Assembly (NCBI GenBank): GCA_002633005.1 | Contig: NMRA01000610.1 | Coordinates: 185,134 to 249,133, forward strand | Source of the DNA: Phoronis australis | Taxonomy: Eukaryota; Phoronida; Phoronidae | Direction of reading: 5' to 3' | Length of the DNA stretch: 64,000 nucleotides | Part shown: piece after piece, positions 15,401-30,400 of the stretch | Layout: each line of letters starts with the position of its first letter | Position numbering within the stretch: the first letter of the stretch is position 1 | The notes under the pieces: generated by a model | Seen by the model: the letters and a program-made list of their open reading frames with translations, nothing else | Told to the model about the DNA's origin: nothing | Database searches by the model: none | Position numbers and translations under genes: made by a program

Positions 15401-18400
15401 CAATCTATTGGCCACTGCACTTTGCACCTCACCTTACTATTGTTGCTCCACACTGTACTTCACCCTACTATTGCTGCACCACACTGTACCTCACCCTACT
15501 ATTGCTGCACCACACTGTAGCTCACCTTAATAGCTTGTGACTCCATGGCTGCCTTATTGGCCACTGCCTCATCAGCCTCCACTACTTTCTTCACCGCCTC
15601 TACTTCCTCTGTCTCCTTCTCAATCACTTTGATCAGATCCTCCGTCTCCTTGCTAGTCTTGATCAACATCGGCTGTAGCTCCTGCAACTCTTCTTTCATC
15701 ACCGAGATCTGGGAAGAACAAAAAATAATCATGTAAACTAAAAGAACCTGCTATCAGCCGGGAAAAAGAAGAAAATCTACAGAAAAGTCATTAATTTAAA
15801 AACAAAACTATAGAAAAACTCTGTTCTGCATGCCACCTGTTGGTCACGTTATGTAATGTGACCAACAGGAGGCACGCAGACCAGAATTAAAATTGTTCAT
15901 GATCTATATTTCTACGCCAATTCAACATCAATTCAAAAAAAAACTGACAATTATCCATTCTTTCTTTAATGAAGACAGCTGAAGACAGCACAAAACTGGT
16001 AAAGAAAGATCCAGCTTCTGGAACACAGAACAGATGAAGGTCCGATTACTTGATAGGAAAAAATAAAATACCTTGAAGGTTCTGCTGCTTGGAAAGAAGA
16101 TATGAGATAAAAAAAATCTTTGAAGCTACCAACAGAAAATATTTTGAAAAATTGCAGGCATTCAGAACATTCTGGTATAAGTCCTTGAACAATATATCAA
16201 AACGAAAAAAGTTCAATTTTGGCAATAACTTGACGTCCGATATAGGTGGGATATTACCGTAGTCTGGAAAACCTGACAATTAGAACAGCCTCGGTACATT
16301 ACCTGTGACTCTGAGAATTCTAGCTTCTCCAGGCCAATCACGTATCTGTCCTTCAACGTCAGTAGCTCCATACGTTTCATATTCAGCAAGTTCTTGAAGG
16401 TTTTGATCAGCTCCAAATAGGACGTGGGCGTCACGTAATTCACACGGCGCATTGTCTCGTAATACCTGCAAATTTACAGACATAATGGTCACAAAGGCAT
16501 TTTCATGATGATGACATACAAATTCGGTTAAGCCTATAACCTACATTGATTGCCATAGCCAAGATCAGCCCCTACAAAAATTTGCTAGCAGCAGATTAGT
16601 CAAGCAGACGTCAGGTTTTAATAATTAATATACTCTAGGTGAATAATCATCTATTACGCTATAGGTGCAATATTAATGTGTATGAATGATTTAATTAATA
16701 ACAAAGACCAGTTTTTGACTGCTGTTTTTAGTCACCTAATATACAACGTATAAGATACAGCACAAGGTAAAAATGGCCAGATAAAATGACGCAGAAATTT
16801 AACTCCACGTCACGATGGCTGAGCTCAAGTGCAACTCACCATCAGTATATCAGAAATGATGAGTTGGGAAACAAAATTTTGTTCGGCTATTTTTGGCATT
16901 TACTGTATTCATCAAGTTATATCAACGGCTGCACGCTCCTTACACGGGGCAAGTGCTTCAGTGTTGCCTGAGTTTCCTAGGACTCACCTCTCCGACATCG
17001 CCCGTACACTCTGATGGAAGTGTTTACACATGACGACAGACTCTTCACGCACTTCATTGGACATCTCGATGTCGTCTAAGAACTTATGGGCCACCAATTC
17101 CAGAGCATCGTCAGGCCACGCCTGTCGACAAGGGGGGAAATGATCATGCTTGGTTGACTATGTCAATTTATGATATCACATTGCACAATACGACTCTCTT
17201 ATTGTTTAACAGGCAAGGTAACGCAGAACAGCGAGAATTGGCGATTTGTAATAAAGCACGACAGATTTTAATGTTTTACAGCTCTGATCAAAGCTAAAAA
17301 CTTCAAGAAGTCTAGAAGTATACTACCAAACAATACTCTCAAACTGCATTTTCTTGTCGTTCACAAAAACATTTAATAGACGTCACATTGAATACAAAGC
17401 CACACAAACAAAATAAAAACGTTCAGTTTTAAACATACATTCAGTGCAATGTGGGAAAATGAACATAGAAACTGAACAAGCCCGCAGGAAAAAGTACAAT
17501 TCGATGTACACGGGTAATTCAGTGCACATATAAGTCATCTTCCTCACTGTCACTCACCTTGAACCAGTCAATCGTACAACAGTTGATAAGCGAGGGAAAC
17601 ATTCTCAGTCTGTTGCGGAAAGCGTCCCCTATGGGACTGAAGGCCAGCACAACGTGCAAGTTTCTTCTGATTCGCTCAATGAATTTGTTATACATGTTCA
17701 GGGGCGTCACCTCGACCTGGGCATTCTCCAGCTGGGCTATGGTTTGCATCTGGAGAAGCCAATGTTATAGATTACAAGGATGCTTAAACACAAGATCGCA
17801 CATTAGAGTTCTAAGTTCTGTCTCATCACAGTTTTTTTGACTTCTGAATACTAAACTAACTATAAGTGAGATTACATATTGAACTTTACAAAATGGTGTT
17901 TAAATCACTGTTACAAATGAAAAACCAGAACAATCTGAAAAACACGGGTTGGTTTGTATGTTTTCCAGACCAATTTACTGGTTTCCGAGTTGGACATGAT
18001 TAAAACATCCTTAATCTGTTTAACAAGTGCCATTTCTACAAATTAAAATGCGACTAGCTGACTTCAACAGAAGATGAAAACAATAGGCTATTAAGGACAT
18101 TGCAAAAATAATCAAGAGACAAAACATACAAAAATACGGTGAGTAAATACACCAGCCAAATCAGAAGTTTACCACTCTGACAAAAAATTATCAAAAAATA
18201 ATGTTCTTCTTTACAAAAACTGATTCAGAAGTCTTACAGCTTCTATTATCTCCAGTCGCTCTTCATTTTCGTACAAGTTCGGGATGTCGGCCGTGTTCAG
18301 AATCATGTTGATGTCTTCCAAGAATGATTCATCCTGAAATATAGAACACACATGATAGTCTAATCATGGTTAAAGATCCTAGAGCCAATCTTTGAAGACA

Positions 18401-21400
18401 ACTTAACTTTGACAGACGTGTAAAATAAGACACACCTATCACAACTTTAAAGGCTGTAGGATCTTATTGAAAAGTTTGTGTATTTCTATAGTTAATTTTT
18501 TATCAAGAAAACTTTTTAATAGATGAGATTTTAAATCAGGAAAAGTTACAACAGTCACTAATTATATCTTAAGTCTGCAGAGCTTGATTGCAATGAGTTT
18601 ATACCAATCAGCCATTAAGGTTATCTTATTAGTAAAATTTGACAAGAAAGAAAAGGTCCATTATAGCAAAACAATGACATCATTAACAAAACCAGATTTC
18701 ATTTGTTACAAATTTTCAAAATGATAACTCAAGAACACCGTTACAGTACACTACAATTTTCTAAATTATCATTTTGTTTTCTAAACGCAATATTAGCAGA
18801 TTAAAGTTTTGATAATGAAAATAAAATCTGCTTCGTGTTAACAATGAAGTCTACAACACGTTACAATAGATGAGATACCTTAATCTGGTGATCCCCAAAC
18901 AAGAATACAGTGGAGATTCCCTCTCGTCCAGCTTGAATCATCATTCCTTTGAGATCGTCCCGCCACTCACTGATGCCGTAGTTCTTAGCGATCTCAATTT
19001 GAAACAGCTGGAAGTCTGCCATAAAACTGGCCAATCGCGCAGCACTCTGACGACCACTGCCTCCAATACCTGTCAAGTACATGTGATGATTCATTTATCA
19101 CTATCAAGCAGACAATCGCCACAGACGTTAAAATAGACATTACTCAGAAAATTAACGACAGCAATTATTACAAACAACAAATTTCTTTTCATAAGGACAA
19201 ACACAACAATGTTAGTTCTGGTCTTCACCAGACTCACTTTGAGACCTGTTCTTACCGAATAAAAACAAAACGTCCACCCGCATAAATTTCAGCCAAGGTC
19301 TTGTGCGTGTTTTTCTTTCAAAAGCTGAACAAAGGCACATCAGCAAGGGTACGCAAGTTTTGAAACGCTATAACTGGCAAGCGATGTGTAAAACAAAATG
19401 AATCCCGCTTCATTTTTGCTCGCCTCCGGATTTTTTGAAAAACAGAGTAACTAAAATGACTCAACAACATCTTAATTTTCAAAAAAAAAAATTACTACAA
19501 CCAGCTACGCTTTTTTGGCTTCATAAGAAAACCACTGCCACACGCCTGTCGTTTGTAGTAAAAGTCCTAGAGCAATTTCTAAAAATGGCCTATACACAGT
19601 CAGGCAGTACCCTAACAAATGTTACTTCTTGTAATGTTGATATTATGCAAAACTGTAATAACATACCTACATGTAATGGCGTCAGACACCTAGTACCTAC
19701 CAACACACAGACAATGTCCGTTAGGTTGTTTGAGGACACGGGCAATACGGGAGACGTGCTCTATGGCGAAACGGAACATGACGAGGTCCATGGGGGCCTT
19801 GGACATCAAGTTGTACTCATCTAGGAACTTCTCCATTTGCTGGAAACAACAACCAGGTAGGTACTGTCAAGTAGTTTGAGATTCATTTGAGAGGTAAAGC
19901 AGAGAACAAGCTTTCATGATTTCATTTGACTCTCTTTTCTCTTAATGGCCGCACTAGATTCACTATGCCAGTTCAACCACATCAACCAGCTGAGACATCT
20001 GATTGGTTTAAGGCAGACGGTCGTCATGGAGAACCAATCAGATGTCTTAGCCATGCAGATGACCCGGCTGAACCAACAAAGTGAATCAAGAGAAGCCATT
20101 TCATTCTAATTTTGAGTAAATTCAAAGACACAAAAACCTTAAGCTACATATTGTTTAAACATGTTGAACATATCATTAGCATTTTGTATTTAATTGAGAA
20201 ATAAAAGTTTGGTAGGTCTGCCACGGGGACATCACCGGGTCCGAGTGTCATCTTCTTACAAATGAGCATCCACAACAGATTTTAGTACTGATGCCGCAGA
20301 GAAAAGATTACTACTAGGGGTAGAATTCCGGTACAAGATAACAATAGGATTATGCAATACAACCTCCAGGATACTCACCAGTCTGAGGGCGTCCAAATCC
20401 GACACCTCGTCATAATACTTCTCCTCGTCTCCACTCGACATGTAGTCACCAAACATAAGGCTCCTGATGTCGTCATCGCACACCTGTTTACCAGGTGTAC
20501 TCAGGTGAGAGAACAGGTTGTTAAACTTCTCTTTGAAGTGTGCCTCCACAGCCGTCTAAAATATTGCCATGGAAACAGGGATGCAGATTATTTTGACAAT
20601 AAAGGAATAGGCAGTAGTAGTAGTAGAAGTAGTAGCAGTGTGTTTATTTCATGTCACATAAAATGCAAAACGACAAATCCAATATTGAACTAAGGAAGAC
20701 CCTGTGAAGGACTTTACAGCCCACTGACCCCAGGGCCACCCATATCTAATACGCAGGTAAGAAATGATAGATTCACAATAAGTATGGCGAATAAATCAAC
20801 AGACACAACAATAAAAATTTTCACTTGTGTACAAATTAATACAATAAAACATTAAACAACAGCAATAAATTCTTCGAACTACAAAGCAATTGGCATGTTG
20901 CAATCATACTGTGACAAAACCACTTTCTGATAGGCAACAGAAAAGAGCAAGCTTGTGAGAGGTGATAGTTTTTATTTATCTTATGTTGTGGTGATTATTC
21001 TTTTTAAGAAATAATAATCCTATTTTTATTAAATTGTGATGCAATGTTTTCAGGTAATAAATTTCAGAATTAATTTCTACATTAAATTCAACACCCATTA
21101 ACTTTTAAAAGGGTGCACCAACGTTTGCTGTCAGGACAGGCACGACCAAACCGCCATCCCTAACCTTTGCCATCTTAAAGAATGTGTCCCTGTCCGCTTC
21201 ATCCACAAGTCTGTCATAGAACACTCTGTAAACCTCGTGTACCCATAGACGGATTATCTTGTGGACCCCGTCAGTACCCTCGGGACACACGGCCGGGTTC
21301 AGTAACAGCACACCCTGGAAGGAAGAAAAAGTTAGAATTAAATAAGAACACGCATTGAGGAAAATGAATCGTGTTCCAGATCATGGACCACAATGAAAGT

Positions 21401-24400
21401 TGCAAAGGAGAAAGATGCAAAAATTTTTTTTAATTTACACCAGACAATATTGTCTGATAAAGAATTAACTTGCTAAGTGTTTAGCCTCATTTTTTGTGAT
21501 ACATTAATTCATGTATCAATCTAATCAATAGCCAATAGGCAATAGCCAATAGGACAGTGGTTTTCAGAACCCTGAGCTATCAGGTATCACCAGGTTCACA
21601 TACAAGGCACCAACTACTTAAAAAAAAATTGCTCTGGACTTTTCTTTTCTGAGAAATTGAACTGTTAGCAGTACAAATTAGTGATTAATAAAAAAGGTTT
21701 TGATTAATATGTTAATAATGTCCCAACAACCTGAAGTATAATAAACTTTGACATCTATTTTTAAAAATTTAAGCAATACAAGCAAAAAACATCAAAGATT
21801 CCATAATTTACTTAGAAAAGTCAGACGTATGTCTAAACCAAACATTCACTAATAATTGGAATCAGACGTTCTACCATAACCTCTGTGCTACATACCTGGA
21901 CAACTCTTGAGAAATCCCTGAGATTGAACAAGTAATGGGACTTAGAAGGGGTGGGCAGAAAATTAGAAATGGCGTTCTGGTATATCTCCAGTGTGGCAGA
22001 AATGATGATCTGAAAATGGATGGTGGTCAAGTCAGTTTCCCGATGAACAACAAGTCTTAAAATGAACACAACATCACCTCATGCAGAATGAACAGTTAAA
22101 ATGAACATCAACCCATAAAATGAACATCCCAAGAACAGGAAGAGCACTCACTACAGACTTGCCATAGGTGAAGTAGCGTGCGTTCAAACATTTCAAAAGA
22201 GTAGCAGCAGTATGTGCCTTAAAGTAATATCTGTGTATCTGGAGGCAGTGTGGCCTGGTTGATAAGTGCCCGCTTTCTTTACTCGAGGTCGTGGGTTCGA
22301 GTCCCACCAGGTCACACTGCTAAACCCTTGAGCCAGGTTTCTAGCTCCTCAGCTCGGTTTTAACCATATATTAATAAAGCATAAAATATTTCCAGGTGAT
22401 CAGTGCAATGGGCCCACATGCGAGGCCTGCGCACGTCTGGTACAACGTGTATCAGACCGCCTGCAATTATTTTTTTATATATCTGGAGGCCTGTTATGAA
22501 TCACCTACCATCCACAATAATTGAATTAATTTATTATTTATATATGATAAGCATCATTTCTAATAATTAATACTGCAATTACAATTTCGGGCATGCTCTA
22601 AGGTTTCCGAATTCGGAAACTACCCAAGCAGGGAAATATCCCCGAACGTGAACAAAACCAAAACAGAAAATAATTTTACCCGTGAGAAGCGTTTCAGCGA
22701 CACGTCAAACCCTCGATCGAAATGCCAGTCCGTGATTGGTGCAAAAATATTCTTCATGGTCTCCTCGTCGAACGAGTCCATACAAATAATGTTGAAGTGA
22801 CGTAGAAAGCGAGCGGTGACCTCGTTACGACCCCCACCAGGGGGCCCCATTGCAGATACCATGATGATGTCAACTAGATGTAGGACACTAGTGTCTTTTC
22901 TGTGGGAACAAAACTCGAGTGTTTCAGACAGGAANAGGCCTGTTATGAATCACCTACCATCCACAATAATTGAATTAATTTATTATTTATTTATGATAAG
23001 CATCACTTCTAATAATTAATACTGCAATTACAATTTCGGGCATGCTCTAAGGTTTCCGAATTTGGTAACTACCCAAGCAGGGAAATATCCCCGAACGTGA
23101 ACAAAACCAAAACAGAAAATAATTTTACCCGTGAGAAGCGTTTCAGCGACACGTCAAACCCTCGATCGAAATGCCAGTCCGTGATTGGTGCAAAAATATT
23201 CTTCATGGTCTCCTCGTCGAACGAGTCCATACAAATAATGTTGAAGTGACGTAGAAAGCGAGCGGTGACCTCGTTACGACCCCCACCAGGGGGCCCCATT
23301 GCAGATACCATGATGATGTCAACTAGATGTAGGACACTAGTGTCTTTTCTGTGGGAACAAAACTCGAGTGTTTCAGACAGGAAGGAAAACTTTTAATGAG
23401 AAGTATTAGCAAATGAAGCCCACATAAACCGGCATGCTAAAATACTTTAAGTATGGTTTAATTTTGTTCAACATAGAAAAATTTTTCAGACTGTTTTTGA
23501 AAGAGCAATTGGAAGACTAGTACACATTAAAGACAACAAGTTAGTGATCAGATAGTGTTTATAATGAATAAAAAAATCTGTGAACGCAGCACCAACTTTG
23601 AATAATTGTCAATAATTTTTAACTGTGGAATTATTGGACCGCATGGATTTCTTTGATTACACCTGAGGCTACTTTCAACTCCAAACTTGGCAATTTTGAC
23701 TTCATGACTTGTCATCGGTGAGTGGGGACTTAATTGAAATATTTCGTAGATTAAATTATAAATAAGCAATCTAACTGGTGTGAAAATGCAACACAAATAT
23801 CCTAACACATATAAGCGCAACGTAGAGCATTGATCCATAATAAAATGAGAATTGCATTTAAGATATGGGGGTCTCATTTTCACAAATATTTCCCCGGTAT
23901 TCCGACGCATCAATACACGGTATCAGTAGATGGCCCTACCTGTCAAACCAATATTTATGGTCAATCCATTGTCTGAGGATCTCAATGGGAGGCTGAGCAC
24001 CATACTTTTCTTTAGCAGGCATGTTGAGGTCATCAACAAATACGCACAGCTTTTTACCAGGAGCAGGACCATATACACCTTTCCTTCGCCTGGAAAAACA
24101 GTTGGTATTAAAGTGCACAATTGGGTAAAGCGTAGCTTACTGTTAAACCAACACTGTCAGTACGGGTTTTCCATACGCTGAGTTAATGAGCAGCCATATT
24201 GGATTGTTCCTCTGAAGTCTCACCTGTCTAATTTGGCAAAGATGACGTCTTGAGTCTGATTGGCCGACGTCTGCGCTGAAAAACTTAGGTTGTTCGGTAT
24301 GTACTTGTCTCGAGGCAAGTCCAGTAAGAATTTATTGGTAATGGCTGACTTCCCAGTTCCTGTTGGACCAACGAATAACACCGGTTTGTCTTGCAGGATG

Positions 24401-27400
24401 AATTTGGTCAGGAAGTACCGTTGGCGCTCTGTCTCGGCGGTGTTGATGATCAGTTCATTAACCTATAAACACAAATATGCTGTTGTCAGCAGAATCAAGA
24501 GAACATGCTATTGCAGACACATACTCGGATAAAATACCAACTTGAGGATAAAAATTACAAACAATGAATAAATAACTCTATGGTAAATAATAGACCGTCC
24601 AGATAAATCTTTCTTTACAGAATATTAACCATTGATTCTTTGCTCTATGCACTAATGCACAGCACAATGAGCTGCAACTGCAACGTTACACGTCAGTAAA
24701 GACACCTTTTCAGTTCTACAGCATTTCAAGGGACAAACAAGTTTGATCGCAAAGAAGCCAAACCCGCCACCTATCATGCAATACCTTCACCACTCTCTCT
24801 TCTCTCTCTCACACACACACGCGCACGTGCACGTGCACACACACACCACACACAACTTAGGTCTTCAAGACATGCAAAGACATTTATGAAGCGCTGGGTA
24901 TTGGTTTTTCACAGAAGCCGTACTGGAGTTTAAACTTCATACACAAACAGACCTACCCAGTGGCACGTAATACTTAGGATTTACTCCATTCACATCTCTT
25001 ATAGAAATGTCAGTAAGTTTGACGTAAATAATTACATTTCTTTGACATTACTGCTCTCACAGTCGCATCAATTTTATCATTGTTGCGTGGTAATTCTTCA
25101 CTTTTTAACAAGCAAATTAGATTCTGTTTTAAATTACCAAATTTGTCCACAAAAGTGCAATAGACAAAGCATGATTAGGCAATTACTGAGCATGGTCTGT
25201 TATTGACTTAGTGTAAATGCTATAAAACAAGATTTATTAGACAAAAGTTAAAGTTTTCATTGTTCATAGCGAAGTTATCAACTTTTGAAAAATGGAAAAT
25301 GACATTTTTGTCAATTATTTTTGAGCAAAACGTGGGGAATTACCCTAAGTTCCCAATTGCCAGCCAGACAAAACACTTTGTTCCGTCTCTTGTATGTGAA
25401 TAAAGTCTTCATCAGAAAAAGACAGTGTGCAGAAAGAGAGACTTTTGGACACATGACATGAAAACACTGGGTATAAACATAGCATGTGAACGCAGTATTG
25501 AAGTGCATGTAGCCTTTTTAATGCGGGGAGGGGGTAAAACAGAGGGTGCAATAATGAGGAGGTGCAGACCCGAGTAACATGCAAACACGTACAGCAGAAA
25601 CAGAACATGCAGACATCAATGACCTTACGAGGAAATAAAAATGTCCGCACATGTAAGAAGCTTATAACTGTTCACAGAGCTAGCCAATAAATAGAAATTA
25701 CAAGTTTGAAATTTTTGACAGTTTAGGTAAAATGTAAGCACTTCCGCGGACCAAAAGCAGCTGAGAAAAGATTCACAACTTTTGCTTTAATTTCTAAGCT
25801 CTTATAATTCAACCAATCGTGCAAAAAGCATAAGGAATGCAACATGTGCATATTCTGCGACAAAATGAAACTCAGTTGATGGACAGTGAGCTCTTTGAAA
25901 ACACATTACAAATTGGACACAAAGACCGAAACTTGCGAAGCTTGTACAAAGGCGGGAGGGAAAAGTGCATGGTCATATCTTACCATTACTCGCAGATCAT
26001 TATCTCGCTAAATTATGACAAAGTAAGAGTCACATTTAAGTAAATCACTGATAAGAACTAAAAATTAAATGTATACGTTTGCAGTATCTTTAAGGGATAT
26101 GCTATACAGAAACTGACATGAAATGAAGCTTAGTGATTGTAAAAATTCTCCGATTTTGGACAGTTTCTGGAATTTGGGACACGGAAGCTTCGACCCGTAA
26201 AAATTTAATTTTCTTGATTATGGAATTTGGGACAAAAGCAATCATGGTGTTCGTTTCATATTGGACAATGTGTTTTCAATATACAGAGTGGGCAATTTCG
26301 ATATTTTGCTGGCGATTCTTGAATTTGTGACGACCAATATTGACTACTTACAGAGTTTGGAACAAGCTCCAAGCTTGAGCAACATAATCAATTAATCACT
26401 GTCCAAAACTGAAAATTTTTACCGTGTAAGGTTGTATAATCTCTAAGAGAAATTATGTTTACAGCCCCTGACATAAATAATGAAGTTTGCATAAATCAAT
26501 TAGTATGCAATTACCTTCAAATAAAACATTATCTAATATAGTTTCATTATGCTCTTTTGATAATAAAGGTATCTATCAAAAACATTTCCGTCTCCATAAG
26601 CACTCAGAGTACACAGTCAGTATATTTAAAGCAAACTATTAACAAACTTAAAAGCACAAGAGCAAGACAAATATCTTTATAGTTACCTTCATGAACTGTA
26701 AAAAAATAAACATAACAAATATTAAACAATTCGGTTAGTAAGTTCACAACATAGCAAAATATCTTCAAGCCACACAGAGGTCACAATTATTTCAAGGTCA
26801 GGGAATTCTACTCAGCCTTTTGTGAAATTGACTGGAAATTAATAAGTGCCTGCTTGCCTTATATTTCTTTCGTTATCGTATGGTATTGTTAAGGAACACA
26901 TCTCTAAGTGGCAGTAAGGAATTAACAAACTTAAGGTGCCGTGGGCCTAATCTCTGTAGTCGAAATCGAAATCAAAATTATATTTTTATTTTTCTAATTC
27001 TATTTTTGTGCAAACTCTTGATAAACGTCAACTTTTCTGTGCTGTGTACATCATCGTTAATGCATTTGAGACTTTACAGTCTAAGTTCACACCTGATGAC
27101 CCCTGAATGGGAGATACAAACTCGTATAAGAACTCGAAATTTCAAGTAAAAACTTGAGCTTTTGAGCTCAAACTTGAACTAATATAATTTTAATTCTGGG
27201 GTCATCAAGTGAAAACTAGGATTAAACAGCGATCGAAGCACTGAGCAAAGAATAACGGACGTCTGTAACTTGTGTTCCCACAAAAGAACAGAAAATGGAA
27301 ATGATATCATTGAGTTTGATTCCGAATACAAAGATGGACCCTTGACCCTGAATCAGCATGTCTTAGCAACATGGCAGCGAGAACATGAAAGTGAAATTGT

Positions 27401-30400
27401 ATGAATGAAGAACAATGAAATAAAATAGCATCGTACAAGTTTAGTTTAATTCAACTCATTGACAGGTGAATTGTCACCATGATGTTGTCAGTTTGTTAAT
27501 TAGCAGAGAACACAACAGTTTAAGTCAGATATAACAAGCCCACATTAGAACCAGTTTGACAGTGGTTAATCAGTAGAGAAAACTGGTTGTCAAAATGCGG
27601 GAATCTTTATTATCTGACTATTACTGAGGAATATGATGCTAGTTAAATACACACTCTATGAAAACACTACAACCTATCACTCCATTAAATAAATAATTAA
27701 AAAATATATCTTAGCTGACCTGATTAAAGCGAGCTGTCAACTGAAACTCTTTGAAATTGGACAACTAACTCAACAACAGCGTGATGCCAGAGATACTGAC
27801 CGCAAGGTTTTATTCATACCTTTGCGTTATCATGTATGCTGACTGCTTCAGGTAGGGATGTCCATGAGTGCCAAGATCCGTACAGTTTGTGTAGGTACAC
27901 ATAATCATAGACGGAGCCTTTCTTGGGGAAAAGGAGACCACGAGAAAGTTTGAGCTCTTTCGGTCTGTAAAGATGTGAGATGAATGATTAAGCTTCAGAG
28001 CTACTGGCGAGTATTGTCTAAGTTTGTCTCGACCGCTTTATGGAAGTTAAGATGAAAACGTGGGAGGAAAACCGGATGTAACACTCAGACTAACAATGTT
28101 TGAAATTGGTCAAAAATACTTACTCTAAAATGTCAGTGATTTTCAGCATTGATGACAACACCGAGACAGGATGAACAACCAAATTAAAAAGATGTTGAGG
28201 TCACCAACTTGTCTCTATCCCCAGCTTAGCTTGTCTACATGCACAAAAGCTCTATGCCAATATCATTGTTAAATTTTGCATGCTTCATACGAGTTCTTGC
28301 TAAAACAGCAATAAACCATGATGCTTCTCAGCTGACCTAAAATATTTTCAGTCTGTATTAAAGCTTCAAGTTCTCACAGAAATGTTATCAGCTTCACAGA
28401 AAATATTGCATTTATACGCTAAACAAGGCATACACAGCTTAAATAGTCAACACAAAATTGACCAATAAAAGTATCTGAAAAATTCTTTAATTTGTTCGCT
28501 AAAAACACCTTTCACATCTCACCTCGGATACTTTGCTTTTTCTCCTTCCATTTCACACAGACCGCGGAAAAATTCGTCAAATTTCAAACGTGATGGTCCG
28601 TCGACTGTCGCACCCACTGACCAAACGATTGAAAACAGAAAGTGGCAGATGATCATGTTCGTCCGTTCCTCAACAATTTTTTGATCGCTGAGGGACACCT
28701 TCTTTGGCGGCGGTGGCGGAGTCGGTTCGCCTTCAGCGCCCTCTTGAGCCATTTCCTCTTCAAAGTCATCTTCCTCTTCTTCCTCTGAGCCGAGCTCCCT
28801 GCAGTTCAGAAATACAACACTGAGTGTGAAAACCTATTTGCTGTTGTTTCAACTATTCGAATATCCAGGCAAACTTGGTCAACAACACTCTACAACACAT
28901 ACTGACTGCACGGTACACTAATTAGCAATTAAAAACTAGAAATTTGAAGTGGTTCTTCTATGGTTTACATCTAAATAATCTGAGCTGAATTTACGCACAG
29001 TCTATACTAGTTGCATGGAACTGTTTTCATGTGTAACAGCACAACTGAAAACATTTAGAGAGTTTGGGTTTATATTAGGCGGGAGACATGAACATTTTGG
29101 TCCTAGATTATAGCAAGCTTATTTATTAAATGAAAACATTAAATACCAGACGATTGTGAGAGTGGTCTATTTCATTTCATTTGCACGAATTATCTTATTT
29201 AATTTCCAAAAAGGTTTTAACACTAAACCCATCGCATGTACCAAGCACGGGGGCTGCGTGCTCTTTCAGTTCAGAACTCGAGCAACATTTAGAAAGAACT
29301 TCCTCCCAAATGGTCTGTAACTAATGCAGTTGATTGTGTTTCAGTGGGAATTAAGATTATGTAAGACTTAGTTATTAAAAAACCAAATAACTGCACAATT
29401 ATAGAATACAACACAGGAAAAACATTTTTAATTTTGTTAATGTTTCTGACAGAAGAAAAGACGACAATATTTGATTTTTGGCCTTCAACCAATCTTCTAA
29501 TGATTAGGTCCCATGACCATCTTTTGAATGAAATCGAACAAAAAAGAAAATAAAGGTACAATCTTGGCAAAACAACAGTACCACTAATGTGACCAAATTT
29601 TGTCAGATAGAACAGTGCTAAAGATGAAATTATAATTTTCTATAACTTAATACACCATTTTCATTTCATGCAACTTTTGTTGACATTTTTCCCATAAAAA
29701 TCAAGTCCAACTTTTTGCTAGCCCTCATGCAAAAACAAATCAATTTAAAACAATTCCTCACAAAATTCTGCAGAACAATGCAAATAACATATAATTACTA
29801 GTTTCTGACAATTTTATATCAAATCAATCAACTACTTAAGTCTGCAATATGCAACTTAATGCAACAAAAAACCTGTGCTTACTGTCAAAAACAAGGCAGT
29901 TTTAATTAATTTCAGCCAGTTTTACTTATTACAGAAATAATCTCTGGGCTCAGGAATAACAAACCAAGCTCATAAAATTGCAAGTCAGTGTGACCTGAAA
30001 ATTTATGAGCTGGTATCGAGCAATTCCAACATCTGGATGTCGGTTCCTTTAACGTCCTGAAACCAGCTCTAATTTGACTAAGGAACAATCCCAGACCGAT
30101 TTCATAGTAATTGACCTCAGTCAAAACTCATTTTTTGACAGAATTAGCATGTATTTGATTGCGCTTTAAATGCCCAATCCACATACCACCTTTACTGCTT
30201 AAACTAAAGAGACCGAAAGAATAGGCAAGGGGGACAGTAGTTTGTTGCGGTCATTTCTCTAACAATTCGCACACTCTAATAGTATGTACATCACCCTTCA
30301 AGCATGGTATCTTTCTCAGTAGGTGTTCGAAGGAAACTATACTTCGTACAAGTATTGGCTTCATTAAAAATAATTCGTACACAACTGCTGTATGACTAAA

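Larger units (their letters stand above)
22487..23383. repeat. Tandem 448-bp duplication joined by a single N
   Basis: 22487-22934 and 22936-23383 align without gaps and with about four mismatches. N at 22935 is the junction. The pattern is that of two haplotypes merged in series. Confidence 0.95.
24463..27819 (-). other. Second largest intron (between exons 35 and 36)
   Basis: About 3.4 kb. Contains the TC/CA microsatellite, MITE K copy 1, MITE L copy 1 and the possible 9-nt microexon; otherwise nothing recognised. Confidence 0.85.

Noticed and set aside
19435-19824. 129-codon plus-strand open frame
   Set aside because: Right half is the antisense of exon 42; left half is ordinary intron.
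22241-22320. tRNA gene
   Set aside because: Box A and B are present, but the rest does not fold as a tRNA and the sequence continues into a 3' domain shared with 38.3 kb; it is a SINE.
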